Shown piece by piece: positions 8,190 to 16,316 of a DNA stretch of 64,000 nt; position 1 is the first letter of the stretch, and the number at the start of each line of letters is the position of its first letter. Source of the DNA: UBA7672 sp041398245. Its GTDB lineage: Bacteria; Pseudomonadota; Alphaproteobacteria; Caulobacterales; Hyphomonadaceae. The position numbers and the translations under genes were made by a program. The DNA is taken from assembly GCA_041398245.1 (NCBI GenBank), contig JAWKVC010000001.1, positions 186,001-250,000 of the forward strand. Direction: 5' to 3'. Under the pieces are notes generated by a model that saw only the letters and a list, made by a program, of their open reading frames with translations, had not been told where the DNA came from and did no database searches.

Positions 8190-9332
8190 TCAATCCCCGT
8201 CGATACGGCGCCAACCTTCGACCGTGAGGCCGTATCCATCGAGACCGGGCAGCACGTTCGGCCGGGTATTGCTCATATGGATCATGCGCCGGACGCCAAG
8301 ATCCTTGAGGATCTGCGCACCGACCCCGTACTCGCGCAGCGGATGCGGCGGTTCTTCCGGAGGCGCCGGGGCAAACTGACCGCCGAGCGCGCGCGTGATC
8401 TGCTCGCCCATGCCCATGCGGACGAAAACGATGACGCCCGGCTCTGGCGCGGCGGACAGTTGCTCCATCGCCTTGCGGATCAGGCCCTCGCGTTTGCCGG
8501 CCTCGCCCAGAACATCGGACAGGAAGTCGACGCGGTGAACACGGACCAGCGTAGGCTGGTCGCCCTGCACCCGGCCTTTCACCAGCGCGACATGCTCGGC
8601 GCCGTCCAGCGTGTTGCGGAAGACGACGATGCGGAACTTGCCGCCCCAGGCGCTTTCGAAGTCGCCCTCGATACGACGCTCAAGGAAGCGATCATGGCGG
8701 CGACGCCATGCGATCAAGTCGGCGATGGTGCCGATCTTCATGCCGTGCAGCTGGGCGAAGGTCACCAGTTCCGGCAGGCGCGCCATCGTGCCGTCGTCGT
8801 TCATGATCTCGCAGATGACGGCAGCGGGATAGAGGCCGGCGAGACGCGAGATATCGACGCTTGCTTCCGTATGCCCGGCGCGTACCAGCACGCCGCCATC
8901 CTTCGCGACGAGCGGAAACACATGGCCCGGAGAGACGATGTCGTCCGCGCCCTTTGTCGGGTCGATGGCGACGGCGATGGTATGGGCGCGATCATGCGCC
9001 GAGATGCCGGTGGTGACGCCTTCCTTCGCCTCGATGGAGACCGTGAAGGCTGTCTTCATGCTCTCGCGGTTTTCGCGCGCCATCATGTCGAGTTGCAGGC
9101 CGCGCGCGCGCTCGGGCGAGAGCGACAGGCAGATCAGGCCGCGGCCATGCTTGGCCATGAAGTTGACGGCGGCGGGCGTGGCGAACTGTGCCGGAATGAT
9201 GAGGTCGCCCTCGTTCTCGCGGTCTTCCGCATCAACGAGGATGTACATGCGCCCGTTGCGCGCCTCCTCGACGATCTCCTCAATCGGCGAGATCGCGGCG
9301 GAAAAGTCGTATTTCTCGGTGTGGTCTTTCAT
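8190..9332 (-). CDS. ribBA: DHBP synthase with degenerate GTP cyclohydrolase II domain
   Basis: 380 residues. The N-terminal half (about 1-215) is a complete 3,4-dihydroxy-2-butanone 4-phosphate synthase (RibB): YILVDAEDRENEGDLIIPAQ, and RAGHTEASVDISRLAGLYPAAVICEIMNDDGTMAR. The C-terminal half aligns with GTP cyclohydrolase II but lacks its hallmarks. The zinc triad expected after VRVH (family pattern GDxxxSxRCDC) is replaced by FLSDVLGEAGKREGL with no cysteine, and the RGQEGRGIG loop is replaced by FVRMGMGEQIT. So I call it RibB-active and RibA-inactive. The ATG at 9332 sits 4 bp after ribE; an upstream extension to 9377 is open but overlaps ribE. Confidence 0.93.
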   Translation of the reverse strand: MKDHTEKYDFSAAISPIEEIVEEARNGRMYILVDAEDRENEGDLIIPAQFATPAAVNFMAKHGRGLICLSLSPERARGLQLDMMARENRESMKTAFTVSIEAKEGVTTGISAHDRAHTIAVAIDPTKGADDIVSPGHVFPLVAKDGGVLVRAGHTEASVDISRLAGLYPAAVICEIMNDDGTMARLPELVTFAQLHGMKIGTIADLIAWRRRHDRFLERRIEGDFESAWGGKFRIVVFRNTLDGAEHVALVKGRVQGDQPTLVRVHRVDFLSDVLGEAGKREGLIRKAMEQLSAAPEPGVIVFVRMGMGEQITRALGGQFAPAPPEEPPHPLREYGVGAQILKDLGVRRMIHMSNTRPNVLPGLDGYGLTVEGWRRIDGD

Positions 9333-9336
9333 GGCT

Positions 9337-9966
9337 TCACTTGTTTTCCTGGCGCCACTCGAGCATGCGGGCGACATAGCGCGCCAGCATGTCGACTTCC
9401 AGATTGACCCTGTCTCCCGGCTTCAGCAAGCCGAGCGTGGTCACCTGCAGCGTATGCGGGATGATCGCGACCTCGAACCAGTCGCCTGCCTCATCGCGGC
9501 CGACGGCGGAGACGGTGAGCGAGACGCCATCGACGCAGATGGAGCCCTTTTCCGCAAGGTAGCGGCCGAGATCGCCCGGCAGGGCAATGCGGATGCGGCG
9601 GCTGTCGCCGTCGGGCGTGATTGTCTTGACGACGCCAAGGCCATCGACATGGCCATAGACGAGGTGACCGCCGAGTTCATCGCCGATCTTCAGCGAGAGC
9701 TCGAGGTTCACACGGTCGCCTGTGCGCCACTGACCAAGCGTCGTCCGCGAGAGCGTTTCGGGAATGGCTTCGACGTCCCACCATGCGCCGCCATCGTCCG
9801 TCGCGCCGAATTCAACGACGGTCAGGCACACGCCGGAATGTTCGATCGAGGCGCCCATCTGGATCGCGGCGGCAGGATAGCGGCTTTCGACGCGCAGACG
9901 ACGCAGGCCGTTTGAGTCTACGATGGACGTCACGCGCCCCACATCACTGACAAGTCCGGTGAACAT
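9337..9966 (-). CDS. ribE: Riboflavin synthase (alpha chain)
   Basis: Dismutates two 6,7-dimethyl-8-ribityllumazine molecules to riboflavin. 209 residues made of two tandem beta-barrels. The N-barrel has MFTGLV at the start and IEHSGVCLTVVE; the C-barrel repeats the pattern with GDLGRYLAEKGSICVDGVSLTVS, the inter-barrel sequence similarity typical of the trimeric enzyme. It lies 2 bp after ribD and 4 bp before ribBA, so it is part of one operon. Confidence 0.96.
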   Translation of the reverse strand: MFTGLVSDVGRVTSIVDSNGLRRLRVESRYPAAAIQMGASIEHSGVCLTVVEFGATDDGGAWWDVEAIPETLSRTTLGQWRTGDRVNLELSLKIGDELGGHLVYGHVDGLGVVKTITPDGDSRRIRIALPGDLGRYLAEKGSICVDGVSLTVSAVGRDEAGDWFEVAIIPHTLQVTTLGLLKPGDRVNLEVDMLARYVARMLEWRQENK

Positions 9967-9968
9967 GC

Positions 9969-10649
9969 TCAGGTCTTCCTGACATAGCTTTCCCAGAGGT
10001 CGGGACCGACCTCGCGGACGCCTGTGCGCTCATAGGTGGGCGCGGAGACCAGCTTCTCCAAGCCCAGACCGGCGAGGCATGGCCGTGCGTCGCCGCCCAG
10101 CACGATTGGCGCCCGGAACCACTCGATCCGGCTGATCAGTCCGGCGCGCATGAACGCGGCGGCAAGCTGGCCGCCGCCCTCCACCATCAGGCTCGTCACG
10201 CCGGCGCGCTGGGCCGAGTTCAGAAGTTCATGGAGAGAAATGCTGCCGCCATCGCCCGCGGGCAGCATCCAGAACTGCAGGCCCTGCGTGGAGGGCCAGT
10301 GATCGAGATTTTGGGTTTCGAGCGTGGCGACGGCCACGGGCCCCATTTCCAGCGTGGAGAAAAGCTTCGCCGTGGCGGGAACGCGGCCCCGGCTGTCAGC
10401 GACGACCCGCAGGGGCTGATGCTCTGGCATCGGATTGAGGCGCGCAGTCAGCTCCGGGTCGTCGACGAGCACGGTTTCCGAACCGACGATCACAGCGTCA
10501 TGCGAGGCGCGCAGCCGGTGCACTTCCGCGCGGGCGGCTTCGCCCGTGATCCATTTGCTTTCGCCGCTGGCCAGCGCGATGCGCCCGTCGAGCGAGGTCG
10601 CAAGCTTCAGCGTGACGGACGGCCGGGCGGATGCGGCGCCGGACGTCAT
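9969..10649 (-). CDS. ribD: RibD reductase domain only (5-amino-6-ribosylaminouracil phosphate reductase)
   Basis: 226 residues that match only the C-terminal, dihydrofolate-reductase-like half of RibD: VTLKLATSLDGRIALASGESKWIT at the start, HDAVIVGSETVLVDDPELTARL, and VTSLMVEGGGQLAAAFMRAGL near the end. The zinc deaminase domain (HAE and PCxxxxxxPPC motifs) that precedes it in bifunctional RibD is absent. The ATG overlaps the nrdR stop by 4 bp and nothing deaminase-like lies upstream, so this is not a frameshift truncation. It should carry out only the NADPH reduction step; the deaminase must be encoded elsewhere. Confidence 0.92.
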   Translation of the reverse strand: MTSGAASARPSVTLKLATSLDGRIALASGESKWITGEAARAEVHRLRASHDAVIVGSETVLVDDPELTARLNPMPEHQPLRVVADSRGRVPATAKLFSTLEMGPVAVATLETQNLDHWPSTQGLQFWMLPAGDGGSISLHELLNSAQRAGVTSLMVEGGGQLAAAFMRAGLISRIEWFRAPIVLGGDARPCLAGLGLEKLVSAPTYERTGVREVGPDLWESYVRKT

Positions 10650-11119
10650 TCGGCATCGCCTTCCTCGTCCTTGGCGATCTGCGCGGCGACGAAGGCGGCG
10701 AAGTCCGCCGGTGACTTGAAGTCCTTGTAGACGGAGGCGTAGCGAACGAAGGCGACCGGATCGAGTTCACCCAGGCTTTCCATCACCATCTCGCCAATCG
10801 CGGATGTGGGGATCTCGGCCTCGCCCATGTTTTCAAGCCGGCGCACTATTCCCGAGATCATCTGGTCGAGTTTTTCCTCGCTGACCGGACGCTTCTGCAG
10901 CGCAATCGACACCGAGCGGCGCAGCTTGTCGCGGTCGAACGGCGCGCGGCGGTTGTCGCGCTTGACGACGATGAGGTCGCGCAGCTGGACCCGCTCGAAC
11001 GTCGTGAAGCGTCCGCCGCAATTGGTGCAGCCGCGGCGGCGGCGCACGGCCGTGTCTTCTTCGGCAGGCCGGCTATCCTTGACGACCGAGTCAGCAGAGC
11101 CGCAATAGGGACAGCGCAA
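10646..11119 (-). CDS. nrdR: Transcriptional repressor NrdR
   Basis: ATP/dATP-sensing repressor of ribonucleotide reductase genes. 157 residues. The N-terminal zinc ribbon has Cys3, Cys6, Cys31 and Cys34 (MRCPYCG... RGCTNCGGRFTTFE). The ATP-cone domain covers about residues 49-139 (VVKRDNRRAPFDRDKL, DPVAFVRYASVYKDF). Its place between glyA and ribD is classical for alphaproteobacteria. It starts 17 bp after the glyA stop. Confidence 0.97.
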   Translation of the reverse strand: MRCPYCGSADSVVKDSRPAEEDTAVRRRRGCTNCGGRFTTFERVQLRDLIVVKRDNRRAPFDRDKLRRSVSIALQKRPVSEEKLDQMISGIVRRLENMGEAEIPTSAIGEMVMESLGELDPVAFVRYASVYKDFKSPADFAAFVAAQIAKDEEGDAE

Positions 11120-11136
11120 GCATCACCTCCGAAGAC

Positions 11137-12434
11137 TCATCCCCACGGCGCCGCATAGATCGGGAAGCGATCGGTCAGCGCCTTCACTTCCTTGCGGACC
11201 TTGTTCTCGACCGCAGTCGTGTCGCCGCCTGCGCCGAGCGCATCGGTGACTTCCGCAATCCAGCGGCCAACCTGACGGAACTCTTCCTCGCCGAAACCGC
11301 GCGTCGTGGATGCGGGGGTGCCAAGGCGGATGCCGGAGGTGACGAACGGCTTTTCGGGGTCGAACGGAATGCCGTTCTTGTTGCAGGTGATGCCGGCGCG
11401 ATCGAGCGCGACGTCGGTTACCTTGCCGGTCACCTTCTTGGGACGCAGATCGACAAGCATCAGGTGATTGTCGGTGCCGCCCGTGACGATATCGAGTCCG
11501 CCCTTCATCAGCTGGTCGGCCAGCGCGCGGGAGTTCTTCACGATCTGCGCGGCGTAGTCCTTGAACTGCGGCTTCAGCGCCTCGCCAAACGCGACGGCCT
11601 TGCCGGCGATCACGTGCATCAGCGGGCCGCCCTGCAGGCCCGGGAATACGGCGGAGTTGATCTTCTTGGCAATGTCTTCGTCGTTCGTGAGGATCAGGCC
11701 GCCGCGCGGGCCGCGCAGCGATTTGTGCGTCGTCGACGTGACAACGTGGGCGTGCGGCACCGGCGAGGGATGAACGCCGCCGGCGACGAGGCCGGCGATG
11801 TGCGCCATGTCCACCATCAGCCAGGCGCCGACCTCATCAGCGATGGCGCGGAATTCGACCCAGTCCCAGAAACGCGAATAGGCGGTGCCGCCGGCGAGGA
11901 TCAGCTTCGGCTTTTCCCTGCGCGCGGTTTCGCGCACCTGATCCATGTCGAGCAGGTTGTCCTGACTGCGGACGCCGTAGGACGCGACCTTGAACCACTT
12001 GCCGGACATGTTGACCGGCGAGCCGTGCGTGAGGTGGCCGCCCGAGTTGAGATCGAGACCCATGAAGGTGTCGCCCGGCTGAAGCAGGGCCAGGAACACC
12101 GCCTGGTTCATCTGGCTTCCCGAGTTGGGCTGGACGTTCGCGAATTTGGCGCCGAACAGCCGCTTCGCACGGTCGATGGCCAGTTCCTCGATCTCGTCGA
12201 CGTATTCGCAGCCGCCATAGTAGCGCTTGCCCGGATAGCCTTCGGCGTACTTGTTGGTGAGGACGGATCCCTGCGCCTGAAGCACGGCGCGGGAGACGAT
12301 GTTCTCCGGGCGATGAGCTCGATCTGGCGGCCTTGCCGGCCCAGCTCCTCGCCGATCCACTTCGCGACGTCCGGATCCGCATCCGCCAAACCCGCCGAGA
12401 AGAACCCTGGGGAAAGTGGGCTCGACGGGCTCAT
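11137..12434 (-). CDS. glyA: Serine hydroxymethyltransferase, frame broken near 12309
   Basis: PLP enzyme that interconverts serine and glycine and loads one-carbon units on tetrahydrofolate. The N-terminal part (FFSAGLADADPDVAKWIGEEL..IELIA) is read from ATG 12434. The rest (ENIVSRAVLQAQGS to the C-terminus, with TTHKSLRGPRGG carrying the PLP lysine) is in another frame. At the junction the sequence reads ATC-GCC-CGG-AGA-AC where the family has IASENIVS, so one base (probably T before CGGAG, between 12309 and 12308) is missing. Everything downstream is intact over about 395 codons. As glyA is normally needed for growth and no second copy is in view, a sequencing error is more likely than a pseudogene. 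Confidence 0.9.
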
Positions 12435-12666
12435 GCAGGGCGACTCCAGCGTATTCCGGGAAGGATTTCAGCGGCGATACGGGCTGGGCGCCGGGTTGGC
12501 AAGTGCGCCGCGGGGCGCAGAGAAGCCCTGCGTCTCCCCCTTATTGGCCCTGATGGATCAGAATCAGTATTTCTATTTAAGAACTGATCAGGGACTTGTC
12601 TGTTTCTTGCGCTACACTTGGGAGCAGCGCAATTCGTGCTGCTGGGACGTAATTTAGGCAGAATAG
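12435..12666. promoter_or_regulatory. Divergent control region of glyA and mucR
   Basis: 232 bp between divergent genes. The part nearest mucR (about 12550-12600) is clearly AT-richer than the surrounding sequence, with runs such as AGTATTTCTATTTAAGAACTG, and it holds GATCAG/CTGATC half-palindromes. MucR/Ros proteins bind AT-rich DNA and often autoregulate, so this is a plausible binding region. That is inferred from composition only; no -35/-10 pair is assigned. Confidence 0.4.
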
Positions 12667-13098
12667 ATGACTGAATCATCAGCCAGTCAGGGAGTTCAGA
12701 ACGAAGCTCTGCTTCGGATGACTTCCCAGATCGTGGCCTCATTTGTGGCCAACAACCCGGTGACCACGGATAGCCTTCCGGACGTCATCAGGTCTGTTTA
12801 CATGACTGTGTCGGCTCTTGCGGGCGCGTCCGAGTTGAAACCCGACAGCAAGCCCCGGCCGGCGGTTCCGGTCTCTCGCTCGGTTTCGACCGACTACATC
12901 ATCTGCCTCGAGGACGGCCGGAAGCTGAAGATGCTGAAGCGCTATCTGCGCTCACGCTATGACATGAGCCCCGACGAGTATCGCAAGCGCTGGGGTCTGC
13001 CGGCGGACTATCCCATGGTTGCGCCTGCCTACACCGAGCGGCGCTCCGAGTTCGCCAAGAAGATCGGCCTCGGCAAGGGCGTCCGGAAAACCCGGTAG
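12667..13098 (+). CDS. MucR/Ros-family transcriptional regulator lacking both zinc histidines
   Basis: 143 residues. MucR proteins bind AT-rich targets and control surface polysaccharide, motility and cell-cycle genes in alphaproteobacteria. The N-terminal oligomerisation part (about 10-55) is followed by the zinc-finger-like domain (about 75-135): YIICLEDGRKLKMLKRYL, then DMSPDEYRKRWGLPADYPMVAP. At the spacing of the Ros finger (C-x2-C/D-x9-H-x4-H) this protein has Cys80, Asp83, Tyr93 and Tyr98, so both histidines are gone. Zinc-free Ros-like domains are known from Mesorhizobium, so it may still bind DNA. Divergent from glyA. Confidence 0.92.
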   Translation: MTESSASQGVQNEALLRMTSQIVASFVANNPVTTDSLPDVIRSVYMTVSALAGASELKPDSKPRPAVPVSRSVSTDYIICLEDGRKLKMLKRYLRSRYDMSPDEYRKRWGLPADYPMVAPAYTERRSEFAKKIGLGKGVRKTR

Positions 13099-13106
13099 GG
13101 CATCGG

Positions 13107-13343
13107 TCAGGCGACGATGCCGCCCTTCCCGTCTGGCCGGTCCGGCTTGTCGCCGCCCTGCGCCTTGCGGCGGACATAGGCGAGCTTGGCGCGGGCCAGA
13201 TGTTCAATGTCCGACTGGGCCGCGTTGGCCGGAGCGGTGAAAGCGACCTCAAGGCCATCGCCAACGGAGACGGCCCGTACCTCCATCGTGCCGCCGATGC
13301 GGTTCATCTCCAGCAGGATTTCCGAGTCGGGATCGTCAGACAT
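13107..13343 (-). CDS. Small conserved-looking protein of unknown function
   Basis: 78 residues with no signal peptide. The N-terminal two thirds (EILLEMNRIGGTMEVRAVSVGDGLEVAFTAPANAAQSDIEHLARAKLAYV) looks like a compact beta-beta-alpha fold, followed by a charged Gly/Lys tail. It resembles small alphaproteobacterial proteins that I can only tentatively compare with DUF6898; no function is assigned. It lies just after the 257-residue gene on the same strand and converges with mucR with an 8-bp gap. Confidence 0.7.
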   Translation of the reverse strand: MSDDPDSEILLEMNRIGGTMEVRAVSVGDGLEVAFTAPANAAQSDIEHLARAKLAYVRRKAQGGDKPDRPDGKGGIVA

Positions 13344-13372
13344 CGTTCGCCCACTCTACCGCCGCACCGCGA

Positions 13373-14146
13373 TCAGTAGAAGTCGATCGATCTGGGCGTG
13401 ATCTCGTAGCGCCAGCTGCTGGCCTTTTCCCGCCGGACACGCTCGGCCACGAACGCGATGATGTCATCCCGTTCAGCGAGCGGGAGGCCCGTCGCCGCTT
13501 CCCACTGGGCGACCGTCGGCAGGTCGATGCTGAACTTCATGTCGCCGCCACACATTTCGTGGCTGAAGCCGATGCGATGGTCTCCGTCGACATAATAGAT
13601 CATGCCGGCGCGGTAGGTGCCCTCATACTCCAGCCGCCGCGCAAACTTTCGCGCGACGTCCTGCATCAGCCTGTCGCGAAGCTCCAGATCGGCGTTGGGG
13701 ATCACCTTGCCCGCGCCGTCGCGATAGACGATGGGCTCGGCGCGCGGCGGCTCAGGAGCCGGCGGCTGGGGCGGCGGTGGAAGCGGCTGGCCTTCTGGCA
13801 GCTTGCGGAGGCTGATCTCGTGGCGCCAGCCGTCCTCATGCCCGATTGCGATCAGGTAGTCGCCCTCGTTCCAGTGCAGCGTTGCGAAGAGGATCTGGAC
13901 GCTGCCGTTGAGGCGGCTCGAAACCGGGCCGCGTTCGATCTCGCCATCTCTGCCCGTCACGACGAGTTCGCCATAGCCCTGATAGCCGGGCTTCGGCAGC
14001 CACAGGATCAGCTGCTGAGCGCCGGGATAATGCACGAACTTCATGGTGGGCGGCTTGAGATCCGCCGGGCCATCAGGCGTGCGGATGTCGCCGATGACGA
14101 TCTGGCCATCGTGGGCGGGCGGTTCTGCGGGATCGGGCGTGCTCAC
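13373..14146 (-). CDS. Hypothetical protein with proline-rich linker
   Basis: 257 residues, GTG start, no signal peptide. The N-terminal domain (about 10-120) is rich in beta-strand patterns. A proline-rich linker (LPPPPQPPAPEPPRAEP, about 125-145) leads to a C-terminal domain (about 145-257) with DADLELRDRLMQDVARKFARRLEYEGTYRAG and a conserved-looking GFSHEMCGGDMKFSIDLP. I do not recognise either domain. Two-gene transcript with the 78-residue gene downstream is likely (29-bp gap). Confidence 0.7.
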   Translation of the reverse strand: MSTPDPAEPPAHDGQIVIGDIRTPDGPADLKPPTMKFVHYPGAQQLILWLPKPGYQGYGELVVTGRDGEIERGPVSSRLNGSVQILFATLHWNEGDYLIAIGHEDGWRHEISLRKLPEGQPLPPPPQPPAPEPPRAEPIVYRDGAGKVIPNADLELRDRLMQDVARKFARRLEYEGTYRAGMIYYVDGDHRIGFSHEMCGGDMKFSIDLPTVAQWEAATGLPLAERDDIIAFVAERVRREKASSWRYEITPRSIDFY

Positions 14147-14259
14147 ACGTTCATTGTATCTGAAGGACGGCGGCGAGCCAGTGGGCGCAGCTTCGCCGCG
14201 GGGCCGGTGAGAACCGCCCGGGATGCTGTGGTTCTGCCCTCTTCAAGCAATGGAGGGCC

Positions 14260-14332
14260 GGGGACGCGGGATGGCCCGCGCGAGGATGGGCCGTGCGGGA
14301 GATGGTGGGATGCGCTTGCATCCCGCGTCCCC
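14260..14332. repeat. Nested inverted repeat (14-bp arms)
   Basis: GGGGACGCGGGATG at 14260-14273 is exactly inverted as CATCCCGCGTCCCC at 14319-14332. Inside the loop a smaller hairpin GGGATGC-gctt-GCATCCC spans 14307-14324 and competes with the larger one. No T-run follows, so it is not a standard terminator; it looks like a REP-type or RNA-structure element. Confidence 0.75.
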
Positions 14333-14722
14333 GTGATCGTTCTTCGCCAGCCTCGAACAGGAGATTTTTCACCTCCCTGACGTTGTAGCGCCGGCTGCGT
14401 GCGGGCTTTGGCTGTCCAGCCGAAGTCCCGGGCTCACGCTCGACCACATCGCACCCGCGCCGCTGGACAGTGATCGGCTGCCCTCCTGCGGATGCGATGG
14501 GGAGTATGCGCGCAGGTCATGGGGGTGGGGGCAACGTGACGTCTGTCCCACAGCGGCATTCGCGCAAGCACTTGAGATGGTGAGAGAAGATTTTTCACAG
14601 CAAGCGCGCTGTCCGGCCGAATCCGGAGCGCGGGGATAGAGGTCCCCACCTGTCCTCACCGTAAACGGGGAGGAACCCGGATGGGCCACCGTCCTTCGAT
14701 GCGGGGTAAGTTCGCGAAACAG

Positions 14723-14746
14723 GTCCTCCCCACTTGTGGGGAGGAC
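14723..14746. repeat. Perfect hairpin palindrome near the 3' end of hemA
   Basis: GTCCTCCCCAC-tt-GTGGGGAGGAC: 11-bp perfect arms around a 2-base centre, 37 bp beyond the hemA stop. It may end hemA transcription or be a copy of an intergenic palindrome; no clear T-run is present on the minus strand. Confidence 0.75.
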
Positions 14747-14782
14747 AGGTGGGGTCTGGTCAGGCAGTCGCGGACGTTGCGA

Positions 14783-16003
14783 TCAGGCGGCGCGTTGAAG
14801 GCCGAGCTGCTTCCAGATCGCCAGCAGGGCCGAGACAAGCTCGTCCATCATGGCTTCCGTGTGCTGCGGCGACGGCGTGAAGCGCAGGCGCTCCGTGCCC
14901 TTCGGAACGGTGGGATAGTTGATCGGCTGCACATAGATGCCGAAGTCGAACAACAGCGTGTCCGACAGCGCCTTGCAGCGTTCGGGATCGCCCACAAGAA
15001 GCGGCACGATGTGCGTATCGGCCATCATCACCGGGAGCTTGGCGGCGATCAGCTTCTGGCGAAGCATCTCGGCCTTTTCCTGGTGAACCTTGCGCAGCTC
15101 CCGGCCATAGTCCGAACGGAGCTTGCGGATCGAGGTCAGCGCGCCGGCGGCAAGCACCGGGCAGGTCGAGGTCGAGAAGATGAAGCCGGGCGCCATCGAA
15201 CGGATGGCGTCGCAGATGGCGGTCTTGGAGGCGATGTAGCCGCCCATGACGCCGAACGCCTTGGCGAGCGTGCCTTCGCAGATCGTGATGCGATCCATGA
15301 CGCCGTCGCGCTGGGCGACGCCCGCGCCCTCCTCGCCATACATGCCCACGGCGTGGACTTCGTCGAGATAGGTGATCGCGTCGAACTCGTCGGCGAGATC
15401 GCAGATTTCCTTCATCGGCGCGATATCGCCATCCATCGAGTAGACCGACTCGAAGGCGATGACCTTGGGAGCGTCCTTGGGATCATTCTCCATCAGGGCG
15501 CGCAGGTGGCCGAGGTCGTTGTGACGGAAAATGCGCTTGGCGCAGTTGGCGCGCTTGATCCCCTCGATCATCGAGGCGTGATTCAGCTCGTCCGAATAGA
15601 TGATGACGTTCGGCATGATCTTGGCGAGCGTCGAGAGCGTCGCCTCGTTGGACACATAGCCGGACGTGAAGAGCAGCGCCGATTCCTTGCCGTGCAGGCT
15701 GGCCAGCTCCTTTTCCAGCTCGACATGGTAGCGGGTCGTGCCGGAGATGTTGCGGGTGCCGCCCGAGCCGGCGCCGAAAGCGTCCACCGCCTCGTGCATC
15801 GCCTGGATCACATCCGGGTCCTGCCCCATGCCGAGATAGTCGTTCGAGCACCAGACGATGACGTCCTGCTCGCGGCCGTCATTGTGCCGGACGGAGGCTT
15901 TGGGGAACTCGCCACGATAGCGCTTGAGGTCGATGAAGACCCGATAGCGGCCTTCGGAGCGGATTTCCTCGAGGGCGTTCTCGAAGTGGGCCAGGTGTTT
16001 CAT
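14783..16003 (-). CDS. hemA: 5-aminolevulinate synthase
   Basis: PLP enzyme of the C4 (Shemin) pathway: glycine plus succinyl-CoA gives 5-aminolevulinate, the first step of haem synthesis, a hallmark of alphaproteobacteria. 406 residues from ATG 16003. Motifs: WCSNDYLGMGQ, GSGGTRNISGTTRYHVELE, DEVHAVGMYG, and the PLP lysine in EGTLAKAFGVMGGY. The frame is open to an ATG at 16054 (423 residues), but the shorter start matches the usual N-terminus (FENALEEIRSEGRYRVF) and length. It stands alone, with the MarR gene upstream. Confidence 0.95.
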   Translation of the reverse strand: MKHLAHFENALEEIRSEGRYRVFIDLKRYRGEFPKASVRHNDGREQDVIVWCSNDYLGMGQDPDVIQAMHEAVDAFGAGSGGTRNISGTTRYHVELEKELASLHGKESALLFTSGYVSNEATLSTLAKIMPNVIIYSDELNHASMIEGIKRANCAKRIFRHNDLGHLRALMENDPKDAPKVIAFESVYSMDGDIAPMKEICDLADEFDAITYLDEVHAVGMYGEEGAGVAQRDGVMDRITICEGTLAKAFGVMGGYIASKTAICDAIRSMAPGFIFSTSTCPVLAAGALTSIRKLRSDYGRELRKVHQEKAEMLRQKLIAAKLPVMMADTHIVPLLVGDPERCKALSDTLLFDFGIYVQPINYPTVPKGTERLRFTPSPQHTEAMMDELVSALLAIWKQLGLQRAA

Positions 16004-16173
16004 GTAGCGGTCTCGCTGGCTGACTCGCGTCTCTTGAAGGGCGCGTTGGGCCATAATTAGCGCCGCAACCTTCCCTTTCCTAGACGCAGATCAAGCGCAA
16101 CACCGTGATAGCGCCTTCAAGTCGCAGCAGTTTTTGCGACTGGTTCGCAAGTGCTGACACTGTCTGGCCAGCC

Positions 16174-16214
16174 GAAAACAAAACCGCCGGCGCTCGCGAA
16201 GCGAGGACCGGCGG
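16174..16214 (-). terminator. Rho-independent terminator of the marR-like gene
   Basis: On the minus strand CCGCCGGTC...GCCGGCGG forms a GC-rich stem (16184-16214), followed by TTTTGTTTT (16176-16183). It lies about 100 bp beyond the stop of the MarR gene and upstream of hemA, so it separates the two transcription units. Confidence 0.75.
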
Positions 16215-16316
16215 TGTCGGGCTTTGTCGCTCGGGTCTGCCTTGCGGCAAAGTCCGGCGTTTCCTCCCCGAGTTTGACGGCTCCGCACTATCAGGACGGA
16301 GTCCGTATTCGGCAGT

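Larger units (their letters stand above)
14147..14782. other. 636-bp gene-free spacer with hairpins and a short repeat
   Basis: No ORF here has the codon pattern or start signals of a gene. It contains a nested palindrome (14260-14332), a perfect hairpin (14723-14746) and two direct copies of AGATTTTTCAC (14363-14373 and 14588-14598) about 225 bp apart. The composition suggests old repeat or decayed sequence rather than a promoter region, as both flanking genes point leftwards on the minus strand. The promoter of the 257-residue gene must be near 14150-14250. Confidence 0.6.
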
